Shown one piece after another: positions 36,790-48,875 of a stretch of DNA of 56,794 nt (position 1 is the first letter of the stretch; the number at the start of each line of letters is the position of its first letter). The position numbers were made by a program, and so were the translations under genes. The notes beneath the pieces were generated by a model that saw only the letters and a list, made by a program, of their open reading frames with translations, was not told the origin of the DNA and did no database searches. Where the stretch lies: assembly GCA_032718475.1 (NCBI GenBank), contig JAUCBJ010001911.1, forward strand, positions 1-56,794, given 5' to 3'. This stretch comes from Nemertoderma westbladi. Lineage: Eukaryota; Xenacoelomorpha; Nemertodermatida; Nemertodermatidae.

Positions 36790-39170
36790 TATAATATGGT
36801 TTGTTTGCCATAGAAAGAGTTTGTTGCTCGTTTGCCTGACGTGAAATTCGGGCTCGGTTCAACTGTCTTCTTAAACCTTCAGCTCAGCAGCTCTCTTCAT
36901 TTTTTTTCGTTATTCTAGAACATATAACCTGAGCTTTCTGTTTGTTCTAATATTTATTTTTTATCACAAACCGTAAATCCTCGGCGAATTAATTTCGCCA
37001 AGGATACCCAGATACAATGCTTCTCTACCTATATTCTACTACATTGTGAGCTTTAGCTGTTTTTATGAGGCCAAAGTGCGATAGTTATTATGGGTTACTT
37101 TAATCTGCCTTTCAGGTGTTACAAACACCTAAAAATAATTACTGCAATGCAAAGAAATTAAAGCTGTTAATTAAGTGAAAATAGCAAATGTTTGTTTACC
37201 TCTTAAATTAGAAAGCTAAATTTAATAAATTTGATAAAAAAATGACAAATATTGAAATATAATAAAGAAACATCTCCATTGATCACAAAATAGTGTTTAA
37301 ATAGAACCGTCACCGAATATTCTAAAAACACGAAAATCGGAGTGGAGAGGAAGCGAGCAGAGTGGAGTAGGGGGGGCGGGCCGTACCTGAAATCGCGAAG
37401 GGCCTGAGCGCGTGGGCGCGAGGATTGATTCAAGGTAAGAACCTGGGCCTTAAATGTGCAGGAAATTACCACGAACAATACCTTGGGTACTAGTGAACGG
37501 AAACTGTTTTTATGTCATATAGAAGAAGGATTTTATAAGGATCTTATAGAACAGGTTACAGATTTTGTTTTTTTAAGAGTAATCGGATTTTATTTGCGTC
37601 GATTTTCCCGTATAGTGTGACACCACCATGCAATCCATAATCATATGTAATATAATCCATAATATCGAAATATCATACAGATACAGTTACGCTATAGTTT
37701 ATGGGCGGGGTAGCCAATACGTCAAGCCCTTGACATACTCATCATCTCATTCGGGCTTGCTTACGTGAGTGACCGTGGCCTATTTGTTTCGATTTACATA
37801 CACCTCTGTTGCAGTTTAACTTTACAGGGCTATTCATTCAGCCATTGCCTCCAACTAATATATTGAATGTTCTTATTGGTAGTTCTGTACAGTAGCCGTA
37901 GAAGCATTTTATTATTAATTAAATGCCGGTCGGTGGGTCGGCTTTTATTCAAAGACTTGAGGTCATTCCACCCTCCAGACATATAATTCCTTTGTATTGC
38001 GTTGTCAATAACAATACTCTTGTGTCTCCATATTAATATAATATGCTTTCAACCAACCGGCTTTGTATTATATTCATTCGGTATAGTTTGACTTTCTAGT
38101 TAAGTTATTATTTAGTGTTTAGTTTTGTATTCCAGTATTGTTATAGTTTGTTTATTCATAGGCCTAAATATTATCGATGAAATCTCGCTTGCTATAGCTC
38201 GTTAGAAAGGTCTCGCCCTAACTCGTTGCAACGTAATACTCAGAGCCGTCTGAAGTTCGCCCGTCTGCCGCTAGAGGGCGATTTTCGTGATTTTCGGGCG
38301 AAATTTATCAAATTAATAATTACTTTGTATTGCGATGTCAATAACAATACCCTTATTGATATTAATATAATATTGTTAATTAAGTGAAAATAGCAATTGT
38401 TTGTGTACGTCTTAATTTAGCAAGGTGAATTTAGGTGGCCCTGTGGGTTTAGGTGGGGCCCAGCTTATAAACAGGGGTCTGGGTGCTTGACAGCCAGCAG
38501 CAACGTGGCGCTAAATTGGTACCTATTAATTTAGACATTGGTCAACCCAATGTCCCTAGGCTATACATATTACTCCACTTGGTTGACCCCCCCCCCCCCC
38601 CACCTTCTAATCATTTCGATAAGGATTAATAAATCCTATACTACTATTACTACTACTATACTAATAAATACAATACTCTTGTGTCTCCATATTAATATAA
38701 TATGCTTTCAACCAACCGGCTTTGTATTATATTCATTCGGTATAGTTTGACTTTCTAGTTAAGTTATTATTTAGTGTTTAGTTTTGTATTCCAGTATAGT
38801 TATAGTTTGTTTATTCATAGGCCTAAATATTATCGATGAAATCTCGCTTGCTATAGCTCGTTAGAAAGGTCTCGCCCTAACTCGTTGCAACGTAATTCTC
38901 AGAGCCGTCTGAAGTTCATGCGTCACAAATGCTACGATATAATATATTTAATATAATAATAATAGATATATTTATAATAATATAATAGAGATATAAATAG
39001 GATCGATAAGACCCCCGTAATTTCGAGAAAACCCCCGTAATTTATTAATACTGTATATAATATGGTTTATTTGCCATAGAAAGAGTTTGTTGCTCGTTTG
39101 CCTGACGTGAAATTCGGGCTCGGTTCAACTGTCTTCTGTTCAACTGTTCAACTCGATATTAAATAATACG
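36790..39170. repeat. Repeat mosaic between elements 2 and 3
   Basis: No gene. In order: distal R1 segment (36,825-36,985); R1 copy 4 (37,172-37,505, ending abruptly after GAACGGAAAC); R3 half-copy (37,535-37,650); R2 copy (37,795-38,260) followed by a unique GGGCG-containing stretch; C15 run (38,587-38,601); second R2 copy (38,640-38,920), both R2 copies ending in ATCGATGAAATCTCGCTTGC; the AT-rich linker and empty site of element 2 (38,930-39,068); and the R1-type leader of element 3 (39,090-39,131). Confidence 0.65.
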
Positions 39171-41474
39171 ATGGCCCAAGAAAGTTTTACGCGTCAAATG
39201 GCTAGAACCGAAGCCCGTCAAGCGGTAAAGATGGGAGAGATCATCAAGTTCAATGGAGATGAGATGAAATGGTTACCTTTTAATGAATATTACAAAGATA
39301 ACATACAGAACTCCGTGTTATCTAACGGAGAAAAGCTTAGATTCCTAATCGAGTGCTTGGAAGGATCTCCCAAGTTAATGGCGTTAAAGTTTATTGGACA
39401 TCCAGATGGATTAAGACAAGTTTGGGATACAATAAACATCAGGTATGGTAATAGGACTAACATAGCTAGGTATTTGTATGCAAAATTAATGGCGCCCCGA
39501 AAGTTTCTTAGCAGCGGGATTATAGAGTTTTCCGACGAAATTCAGGAGATCTGTAGACAGCTAGATTGGTTAGGTAAGTCTCATGAATACCAGAATTCTA
39601 TGGTTGTAGGAGCCTTAGCATCAACTCTGCCAAAGGGTGGAGTAGGTACACGCTGGGACAAGACAGTGTTATATATGATGGAACAACAACGACGAGACCC
39701 TACCATGGCTGATCTCATGTCATTCTTGGATGGCGAAGTGAAATTACAGCTCATAAAGCAGTCCAGAGAGAAGACACCGGAAAACAAGGTAAGTGAGAAA
39801 CCCATCTCTAGGAGAAAGGTAACACCAGTGTGTTATACAGACGACGGCGAAAGCCAGACTTCTCAAGGAGAGGATAGCGGGAAAGACACTGAAAGATCTT
39901 ACTATGACAACAAAGCGACTAAGGACGTAAGTAAATTCAAGTCTCGAACCAATGACAGGAGAGAACAGGTAAGAAAAACTCCTCCTACGTCTCCTAAGAG
40001 AATTCAAGTGAGAAAGCCCGAGGAAAGAACGAGCGTGCACCACATAGCACATGTTAAAGTAAGTAACATCAAACCAAAATGTGTGCTGTGCGACGGGCCC
40101 CACCGTTTGAATATGTGTGATAAATTCCTAAAGAAATCATTAAAGGACAGACGTGAAGTCATGTGGGATAAGCGGTTGTGTTATAATTGCCTCAGACGAG
40201 GACACCAACGGCGAACCTGTTACTCCGACGCAAGGTGTGCAAAGTGCGGTGCGAAACATCATATCTTGTTGCACACTGAATTCGAGCGAAATAGTCCGAG
40301 TCAGGTGAGTGATTCCGAACTACATGTCCAATTCAGTGATGTGAACGACACTGATCAATCTGAGATGGAAGGATTCTATACGGACGAGTTCTCCGACGAA
40401 AACGAATCCTGTTACATGATAAATACCTCAGTGTATCGAGCACTCACTTATGAAAAAGATACAGAAAGTGACCTCACTCTAACTACTTCTGATCGACAAC
40501 CATACTGGAAAGCGCCACCTTCCAATGTAGGAATCCGAGAATTTCCTGTAGTCCAGGTAAGGGTCCACGGACCTAAAAGGAGTTATGTAGTGAACACCCT
40601 CCTTGACTCCGGTAGTACAGGAACATTCATCGACAAAGAACTAGCCGAAGACATCTTTGCTGGACAACCCAAGTTCCGAACTAAGCTAAACATGTCAGGA
40701 ATTATGCAGGTTTGGAAATCTACCGTAATAGCGGATTATTATGTAGGCGCGTTGTCCACCCCCCAGGATGAACTAGGAGAACACAGCATAAGGTCAGTAA
40801 AAATGTTAGCGATAAAGAACTTCGCGACCAGCCAAGTGGAACCTTATAACTGGGATGAGGACGATTTCACCCAGCAGTTTGAAATACCTAGATTCAACAC
40901 CGATTACCCTGGAGTCCAAATACTCATCGGTCAAAATGCGCATGAAGCGCTCGAGACATTGGAGAAACGGCCTGCTCAACCGCAACCTCTACAAGTTTAT
41001 GCGGGAAGAACTAGAGTAGGTTGGTACTTTACTGGCCCTTCTCGTAGAACCCTTATGGAAAGATTACCAAAAGAACAGGTATATCAATTAAGTGAACGGG
41101 AAGTGGAGAGCAGTGAAGTTGACGACCCAACTGAGGGAACACCATACTCCTCAGATAATGACGACATCAACTCCAATGTAGATCAATGGAGACATTGCCC
41201 CGAGACGATCAATCTAGCCGACATCGCCTCCAGAGGAGCAACTCCTCAAGAACTGGCAGATACTCCAGACTGGTTAGGTGAACCCGACTTCCTAAGTAAA
41301 GAAGATGAATGGCCTCCCCATCTTAACCCGGCGAAGATTAGACAGGCCAAGGGAGTGGAGAAAGTAACACAACCACTCAATCGCCCAGCTGGTCGTTTAT
41401 GTTTACTAGAAAGAGACCGAAAACTGTCCGGAAACTATGGAAGGCAAGATACTCTCCCACGACCACCTCCCTAA
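39171..41474 (+). CDS. BEL element 3 Gag-protease ORF with internal deletions (767 aa)
   Basis: Starts MAQESFTRQ with a DUF1759-type BEL/Pao Gag domain (about 20-165, FNGDEMKWLPF and LECLEG-like region), then a Lys/Glu/Ser linker, paired zinc fingers (about 302-370, CYNCLRRGHQRRTC), and an aspartic protease with DSGS at about 479. At about residue 670 the protein passes directly to QWRHCPETINLADIASRG, which in element 1 lies after RNase H: RT and RNase H are missing. At about 730 it passes to a C-terminus matching the very end of element 1 Pol: integrase is missing. Both joins keep the frame and there is no stop. It cannot replicate alone but could make Gag and protease. The R1-type leader precedes it. 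Confidence 0.85.
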   Translation: MAQESFTRQMARTEARQAVKMGEIIKFNGDEMKWLPFNEYYKDNIQNSVLSNGEKLRFLIECLEGSPKLMALKFIGHPDGLRQVWDTINIRYGNRTNIARYLYAKLMAPRKFLSSGIIEFSDEIQEICRQLDWLGKSHEYQNSMVVGALASTLPKGGVGTRWDKTVLYMMEQQRRDPTMADLMSFLDGEVKLQLIKQSREKTPENKVSEKPISRRKVTPVCYTDDGESQTSQGEDSGKDTERSYYDNKATKDVSKFKSRTNDRREQVRKTPPTSPKRIQVRKPEERTSVHHIAHVKVSNIKPKCVLCDGPHRLNMCDKFLKKSLKDRREVMWDKRLCYNCLRRGHQRRTCYSDARCAKCGAKHHILLHTEFERNSPSQVSDSELHVQFSDVNDTDQSEMEGFYTDEFSDENESCYMINTSVYRALTYEKDTESDLTLTTSDRQPYWKAPPSNVGIREFPVVQVRVHGPKRSYVVNTLLDSGSTGTFIDKELAEDIFAGQPKFRTKLNMSGIMQVWKSTVIADYYVGALSTPQDELGEHSIRSVKMLAIKNFATSQVEPYNWDEDDFTQQFEIPRFNTDYPGVQILIGQNAHEALETLEKRPAQPQPLQVYAGRTRVGWYFTGPSRRTLMERLPKEQVYQLSEREVESSEVDDPTEGTPYSSDNDDINSNVDQWRHCPETINLADIASRGATPQELADTPDWLGEPDFLSKEDEWPPHLNPAKIRQAKGVEKVTQPLNRPAGRLCLLERDRKLSGNYGRQDTLPRPPP

Positions 41475-41830
41475 TCCAACAAATATCTAGGGACTCCATA
41501 ACGTAACAACATACGGAGTGGGTGTGTGACTATATTATTTTATATTTATTTTTATTATTTTATATTATGTATGTATTATTATGTAATTTTATTATAATCG
41601 TTTTATTTAATTTTATTTAGTAGCATGTTATTTTAGCGATTATTTAGTAGATTAGTGTAATATATTCTCGTTTATTACTTAATTACGTATATATTATATT
41701 TAGTGCGACGGCGAGAAATAATTCTTTTTCTCCTTCCTTACTGTCCGTATTACATTACAAATACGTAACTACAGTAAGATGAAATGTCCGTACTTATTAA
41801 AGTACAATAAAGCCACTACTATATTCAAGT
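41475..41830 (+). other. Element 3 3' non-coding region
   Basis: AT-rich sequence after the Gag-protease ORF with a poly(A) signal AATAAA at about 41,809. It probably contains 3' LTR or UTR sequence; no matching copy lies upstream of the ORF, so a LTR pair is not demonstrated. Confidence 0.45.
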
Positions 41831-43010
41831 ATTATTGGTAGGCAGAGTATTAGGAATGCAAAGTTCAGATCCTCGTGTCTCGGCTAAACCAAGCTCTGGG
41901 TAGACCTTGGAAACGACTTGCCTCTTCACACTGACATTGCTTCGTGCGATATTGCTCTCATACCGTATATTAAATAATACATATAGTAGCGTGATGTCCC
42001 TTTTAACAGTAGCGTAAAACGCAAAAATAAATCTGTTAAACCCTTTGACCATCTGCAATTCTAGTCGATTAAGATATCGCGGCACCCACCAATATACTTG
42101 AAAGACAAAATTCTAGAATCAGTGGTTAACGTCCCCAGACAAGTTCTGGAATAAATTGGTGCCCATCTCAAATATTAATTATTTAATATTTACAAATCTA
42201 TAAATCAAAATCTGTAAAATTCAGATCCTTTAACAATTCTAGTCGATTAAGATATCGTAGCACTTACCGATACTCTTAAAAGACAATTTTCATAGAATTA
42301 AGGATCCTATGTCCCCAGACCTGCTCTGGAATCAAATTGTGTCAATTTAACTATCAAATAATAAAATTTCAGGGAATAAATTTAAATTCATAATTTAATG
42401 GATTTAATAAATTGCAATTTTATACAATTTATAACATTCCCAAAATTCCATTAATTAATAGATCATGGGAGCGGAGATTCACTATATTAAGTGTATTTGT
42501 GTGTGAGAATCTCCAATGTATAGTCAATAGCCGATAAAATTCATAAAATCATATATAGAGAGGATATTGACAATTAAAGAATTACTATTAAATAGCATCC
42601 CAGATCTGTATGCATGAGAATTACCCTAATTCTACCGCTAGCTTTCCATAATGTCACCATGGCAACAACCACGCTAGAATTAGAAGTGAGTTAAAAGAAC
42701 AATAAAGGGCTTGCGTATTGAATAGCATACGGAATAAATAGCACACCGCTAGTATCCAAGGATACATAATAACAACGTGACATTCTGGAAGGCACTTGAC
42801 TAACGGACAAATGACCCGAATGTGTGATAGAATGTGTACCATTTGTGACTGTTACGTGGAATTTGTGCGTTTGTAGGCGTATTTGCACATCGGCGAAAGT
42901 ACACCAGCGCTGAGGATCTCGCACTGTCCGGGGGCAGAGAGGGGTAGGCAGCGACGCCCGCTCGCCTAAATATAAACTCATTATAATATGGATAAACTTA
43001 TATAGCAGAT
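41831..43010. other. Gene-free spacer with a two-unit 179-bp repeat
   Basis: About 42,062-42,182 and 42,241-42,360 are related units (both start AGTCGATTAAGATATCG and contain GTCCCCAGAC), period about 179 bp. A third, inverted trace could exist but I cannot confirm it. The rest to 43,010 shows no recognised element. Confidence 0.5.
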
Positions 43011-44545
43011 ATGATTGAGTTGATAGAAGATGATCTTGGTATCAGGGAACGATATACTCTACCTTTACAAGCGTTTGTTGATAGCTTGATACGCGGCGAC
43101 GCTGGTCCAACTACTACGGAGGACGATGGTCGTTATATCTAACCGCCAATGTCCCGGGAGCAACTTGCGCGTGGGTTAGACTGTAGAAAATTCACCGCTC
43201 GCTATACGCATCGTAATGGTACGTATATGGACTTCTTAACTACTGGTCATCCTATCGACCTACACGATACGAACGATATAGACACCAAAGGGAAATGGTT
43301 TATTTAAATATCATACCCAGCGGAAGCGGAACGATAAACTGAGACTCGAACACGAAAATTCTATTCGAAACCGACTCGAAAGTGCAGATGTCGAAGAGCC
43401 GGATAAATGCAGCGACTCCACCAAATACCTGGAATTCTTGAGAGAAACCTATCTCGATATTACCAGTCAACAGAATCTAGAAACTCGATATCCTCAAGGT
43501 ATACATCATGACCGCATGGTAGAACTCAAACGGCTCTATTCCACTATGATGTATCTTACCGCCGATCGATCGCTACCTGTTGTACCGGATAGCTTCGAAC
43601 GGATGGAGGAATATTGTAAGCTGGCGAAAGATCACTCGCGTTTCCCCTACAAGACGTGCGTTTTTGGTATTATTGCGATGAATGCCCAAGACCCAACCAA
43701 CAAACGGAAAGACATAAACATCCGCGGAGACGTTGCTTTAAACACGGTTTTACTCGCTATACTTACGGGAGTTTCGAGCAAAACTTGTTCGATGTATCAC
43801 CTACGCTCATTCGACTCAGACGATCCTTAAATAAACCAATGATCAGAGTTTCGGAATACTCGATCAGAACTCCTCATTCCCTAGTGAGACTTCAGACTCT
43901 TGATCCTATTAGTATGACGGATCCTCCCGAGCTGTACTCACTGCTCAAAGATCTAGTGTTACCTGAACAATTAGTCGGTGGCACCCCAGTTGTGGGCTTC
44001 CTAGATATTAGCCCATTCTACCTAGCCGGATTGGGACGCGGACATTTAATATCGCCGTTTAACCCTTACCATCGTCCCGTCCCGGCTTAACACGATATAA
44101 CCTGTCACCAAAGTGGCGGAGAATGTTGTACCAAACGAGTTAAACGCTATTCTACAAAGATCAGAAAGGAAACCTGCGTTTGTTCAGATAAACGTAAGTT
44201 GTAACAGCAAGTCCAAGCGATAAATGAATTGTCTTTATCTCAGTTCGATTGTGAAATCCAGAATCTCTAAGAAGATATCGAACTTAGACAACCCCATTCT
44301 CTGCGAGAGTTTTTGGATGAACGTATCCAGCTACGAGCGGAGGAAAATCAGCTCGAAGAGAAGCATATCGAAATGGCGGATACCCCGACCATAATCCTAC
44401 ACCTTCTGATGCAATCATATTGCACCCTTCACCCAGGATTTATAGCCCTCCTAGTAAAGTGGCTCGCCCCAAAGAGAAAAGGACTCTTGCTAGCCTCAAA
44501 AAACTGCATAAACGCCGTCTGTGTAAGAAAGACTAACTGTTTAGA
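43011..44545 (+). pseudogene. Unrecognised decaying gene, about 510 codons
   Basis: Protein-like sequence runs continuously through 1.5 kb. It begins at an ATG at 43,011 in one frame, shifts near 43,306 to a second, returns near 43,668 (within a TTTTT run) to the first, and shifts again near 44,392, ending at a TAA about 44,540. In the main frame at least four TAA codons interrupt it. Features: a Cys/His cluster near 43,665-43,740 (YYCDECPRPN), a second Cys cluster near 44,100-44,190 (CHQSGGECC), a Glu/Gln-rich helical segment (44,210-44,370) and a basic C-terminus (KKLHKRRLCKKD). Codon use is GC-richer than the surrounding DNA. I do not recognise the family; a mobile-element or virus-derived gene is possible but unsupported. 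Confidence 0.55.
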
Positions 44546-45779
44546 GTATCTTTATATTTTAGAAACTGTGATTTGTTATATTTTATAGACTTAAATCCCA
44601 TTTTCTGGGAGCGGTGTAAAAGCTTTTGCGTAATTAGCCGGTTATTTTCCCCGTAAAGTACTCTGTAGTTGGTTTACTGGGCATAAAAAGGCCGTGTCCT
44701 TACTGTACTGGTGTTTTAGAGGACATAAAAGCCATTTCTTCTGTATTTGTACTTTAGAGGACATAATCCGCAATTTCGGGACGCAATAAGCTCGATACTC
44801 TTGAAAACAGTGTCGCTACCATGACGACGGCTAACAGCTGATATTGCCACGTCGACATTTCTTTGTTTCTTTGTTCTCTCGTTGTTCGGTCGACCAATCA
44901 GAGCGTTTTTTGTCTCTGTGTTGGAGGTGGATACAGAAACTCAGGAATTCAGTGTTATGTTTTTGCCCAGAGCCTAAGAACACCGGCTTTTGGCACCTCC
45001 GTGTTTCAGTCTTTAGTCTTACATTAGTAGGCTTAATTATAGAACGTATATCTGTTATCGAGTTACCTTATCAATGCAATTCAATGCTTACTAAACATAT
45101 CATGCATATCTTACTTAACATTACTGCTTTTGCTGTCGGTTATTCATTATATTTGTTGATGGAAGATTATATTTGGAATACTGATCAATAGTCAGACACC
45201 CAACCTTCTTGATATACTAAAGGTTAGAGAGACCGGTTACAGATAAACGATTGCGACCTATGTTAAGTGGTTTGAAGTGAATCTAATGCTATTTTATAGG
45301 CCCTACATGTATTGTCTGTTATTCTCTTTGTATGTGACTAAAATTAGTGAAGGTCGGCAGATTGGTGTGCAGCATTGTGCAGCATTGTGTATGATTGTGA
45401 CTGATAACAAAGCATCTCCTAAAGAATGCGCCATATACGTGAATCTATAGCCTTTTCATTGTGTCTAGTTTAAGTCATAACTCTGTTTACATATTTAGAG
45501 CGCCACGTCCTAAAGGAACTGTTAATATTTCCCGAAAGTGAATAATATTTGTCAGAGATTATATATTACGATCAGTCGAATAATACGGTAGGCTTACACC
45601 ATCAATCATTAAGCTTCCGAATTCAGTCTCCCGGGTATATCCAGCGGGTGAATGATTGCGCATAGACTGGCTTCGGCTAATGTAGTGTATCAAATACTCG
45701 TCATAGGCTAAAGACTATATATCATCCAAAAGACATCCTAATTTGGCAGGTTAAACTGTCAAAGGTCTTAAAAGCGCAA
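44546..45779. other. Gene-free unique sequence
   Basis: No supported gene. A TTG-initiated open frame at 44,844-45,191 has two hydrophobic stretches but no recognisable domain and no start context. No similarity to other parts of the window was noticed. Confidence 0.45.
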
Positions 45780-47213
45780 ACAGCTTGCATTAAGTACACT
45801 ATGCCAATTTATCAACAAAATTGCTCCGCCACAACTCCCTAACCTCAATGACTTAGGATCGATATGACACTCAGTGACAGGCAGACAAATGCTACGATAT
45901 AAAATATTTAATATAATAATAATATGTATATTTATAATAATGTAATAGAGATATAAATAGGATCGATAAGACATTCAGTGACAGGCAGACAAATGCGACA
46001 AGAGTGGGCATCTACTACTAGGATCGGCATGCTGCATTGCAGCTGCATTTTTAAGAATGCTGTGCCGGCTTGTCGACAAAATTTCCCCGCCACAACTCCC
46101 TATCAACCAATGACATGGAAAGCGAGACTAAATACTTTTTAAACTTTTTTAGACTAAATAATATTAAAAGATTAAATAATATAATTATTTGTTTCGATTT
46201 ACTTACACCTCTGTTGCAGTTTAACTTTACGGGGCTATTCATTCAGCCATTGTTTCCAACTATTATATTGAATGTTCTTATTGGTAGTTCAGTACCGTAG
46301 CCGTAGAAGCATTTTATTATTAATTGAATGCCGGTCTGTAGGTCGGCTATTATTCAAAGGCTTGGGGTCATTCCCCCCTCCAGACATATAATTACTTTGT
46401 ATCAGCAGCTCTCTTCATTTTTTTTCGTTATTCTAGAACATATAACCTGAGCTTTATGTTTGTTCTAATATTTATTTTTTATCACAAACCGTTTCCATTT
46501 ATAATCAATATAATTTCTACTTTTCTTTGTAAAATAATTGTTATAATTTTCTTTAATTTTCTAGTTTAACTGCAGATTGTTTGTAAACATGCAGCTTGCA
46601 TTAAGTATACTATGCCAATTTATCAACAAAATTGCTCCGCCACAACTCCCTAACCTCAATGACTTAGGATCGATATGACACTCAGTGACAGGCAGACAAA
46701 TGCTACGATATAAAATATTTAATATAATAATAATATGTATATTTATAATAATGTAATAGAGATATAAATAGGATCGATAAGACATTCAGTGACAGGCAGA
46801 CAAATGCGACAAGAGTGGGCATCTACTACTAGGATCGGCATGCTGCATTGCAGCTGCATTTTTAAGAATGCTGTGCCGGCTTGTCGACAAAATTTCCCCG
46901 CCACAACTCCCTATCAACCAATGACATGGAAAGCGAGACTAAATACTTTTTAAACTTTTTTAGACTAAATAATATTAAAAGATTAAATAATATAATTATT
47001 TGTTTCGATTTACTTACACCTCTGTTGCAGTTTAACTTTACGCGGCTATTCATTCAGCCTTTGTTTCCAACTATTATATTGAATGTTCTTATTGGTAGTT
47101 CAGTACCGTAGCCGTAGAAGCATTTTATTATTAATTGAATGCCGGTCTGTAGGTCGGCTATTATTCAAAGGCTTGAGGTCATTCCTCCCTCCAGACATAT
47201 AATTACTTTGTAT
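45780..47213. repeat. 811-bp tandem duplication of LINE tails plus R2
   Basis: About 45,780-46,402 and 46,590-47,213 are near-identical at an offset of 811 bp. Each holds two antisense LINE 3' ends with the AT-rich linker, then the start of R2. Between the units lies the AT-rich tail of R1 (about 46,403-46,590). The same order appears once at 21,960-22,745. No gene. Confidence 0.75.
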
Positions 47214-47590
47214 TGCGATGTCAATAACAATACTCTTGTGTCTCCATATTAATATAATATGCTTTCAACCAACCGGCTTTGTATTATATTCATTCGGTTT
47301 GGTATAACCTTGACTTTCTAGTTAAGTTATTATTTTAGTGTTTAGTTTTGTATTCCAGTATTGTTATAGTTTGTTTATTCATAGGCCTAAATATTATCTG
47401 CTTTATTATAGAGACGTCGCATTATCCATAATTAATGGCCGTTCGCAATCAAATATATTAAAGTGTTTCGGGATCAGGGACGATTACAAGAAAGGTAATT
47501 TATTTATTATAATCCCGTATATAATTACTACGTAGCTAGACTTACTATAAGAAGGCTTAACTTATGAATTAACTTATTATTTAAATTCAT
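47214..47590. repeat. R2 dispersed repeat, continued
   Basis: Matches 22,770-23,150 with only small changes and leads into the LINE RT fragment in the same way. No gene. Confidence 0.65.
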
Positions 47591-48760
47591 TTACTCAGGT
47601 TTACTCAAGAGGAACCGCGGCCGGCGGGTATGGTATCCGAGAGGGTATGGTTCGGTTGGGTGCAACCGAACGGATGCAAAAATTATTGCAGCAATCAGAT
47701 CAGTATACGATGGTTCGACAACATTTGTCTCTACTGTTGATGGTGACACAGAACCATTTGAAGTGTTATGGGGCGTCCTCCAAGGAGACACACTTGCACC
47801 ATTCTTGTTCATAATTCTGGTTGACTATGTTCTACGCATGTCCTTAGATCATCATAATGATTGGTGATGATAACTCCACCTACTGGCTCCAGAAGTCGAG
47901 GAAATCCTGCCAAGTACCTAACTGATCTAGACTTTGCTGATGACTTAGGAGTACTCTCAGAATCATTAGAGGGAGCCCAACGGCTCCTCAGCTCATTAGA
48001 ACATGCTGCTTCTAGTGTTGGTGTTTTTATTAACTCGAGAAAGACCGAAATTTTGACAGTTTACTTTGAAAGTCCTCAGCAAGTCTCTGATCGGATGAGA
48101 TGGTATGCATGAAAAGGTGGTATGCTTGAGCATGTGGACGACTTCTGTTACCTGGGATCATGGATCCGGAAGTCAGGTGAGGACATTCGAATACGTAAGG
48201 GAAAGGCATGGGCAGCCTTGAATAAGCTTTCCAGGATTTGGAAGTCACCTAGAATTAATCGGAAACTTAAGGTCCGATTATTTAGAGCAGCAGTAGTTCC
48301 AGTACTCCTCTACGGGAGTCCATGCTGGGCTCTAACTGCTGAGGACACCAAATCTCTGGATGGCACATTCACAAGAATGCTACGCCGGGTTCATTGTGTC
48401 AAGTACAATGCACACATCTCCAACCAGACACTATATAACATTGGAGGTGTCTCATTGGTTCCCCCAAGCTTGACACTAGAACAAATCCGCCTCCGCTTTG
48501 CAGGACATTGCTTTCGCCGTGAGGACCAGCCAGTGCATAATCTTGTACTTTGGCAGCCTCATGGAGTGAATAAGCATGGTGACAGCCCATGACTTTCTTG
48601 AGACTCATCTTAAAGGACACTGGCCTTGAAGATGTGGATGATCTAGCAAATGTCATGGGTGATAGGGAGTTGTGGCGGCGCAATTTTGTCGACAAGCCGG
48701 CACATCATTCTTAAAAATGCAGCTGCAATGCAGCATGCCGATCCTAGTAGTAGTATATTT
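47591..48760 (+). pseudogene. LINE ORF2 RT to C-terminus, frame-broken
   Basis: The longest LINE piece in the window. It encodes GVLQGDTLAPFLFIIL, DFADDLGVLSES (catalytic motif), FINSRKTEILTV, then LFRAAVVPVLLYGSPCWAL, RLRFAGHCFRR and VLWQPHG. Lesions: a frame break near 47,862, an in-frame TGA at about 48,110, and a one-base deletion near 48,581 compared with 20,700-20,720. The 5' part (endonuclease and N-terminal RT) is missing. It ends in a (TAG)n tail near 48,745. Matches 23,150-23,562 and 20,375-20,890. Confidence 0.8.
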
Positions 48761-48875
48761 ACATATTATAGTGTTTGCACTTTTACAGTAGGTATGTTAG
48801 ACCCTTCAGCTTTCTATGTGTAACAATATTTCACGTCATGAGATATAGACAAGATACATTTTTTCATGCAATTTA

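Noticed and set aside
42654-42981. Overlapping minus-strand frames of 62 and 96 codons
   Set aside because: They overlap in two frames, lack domains and start context, and show no sign of conservation.
44844-45191. 115-codon plus-strand open frame with two hydrophobic stretches
   Set aside because: TTG start, no homologue recognised, no conserved copy in the window; chance cannot be excluded.
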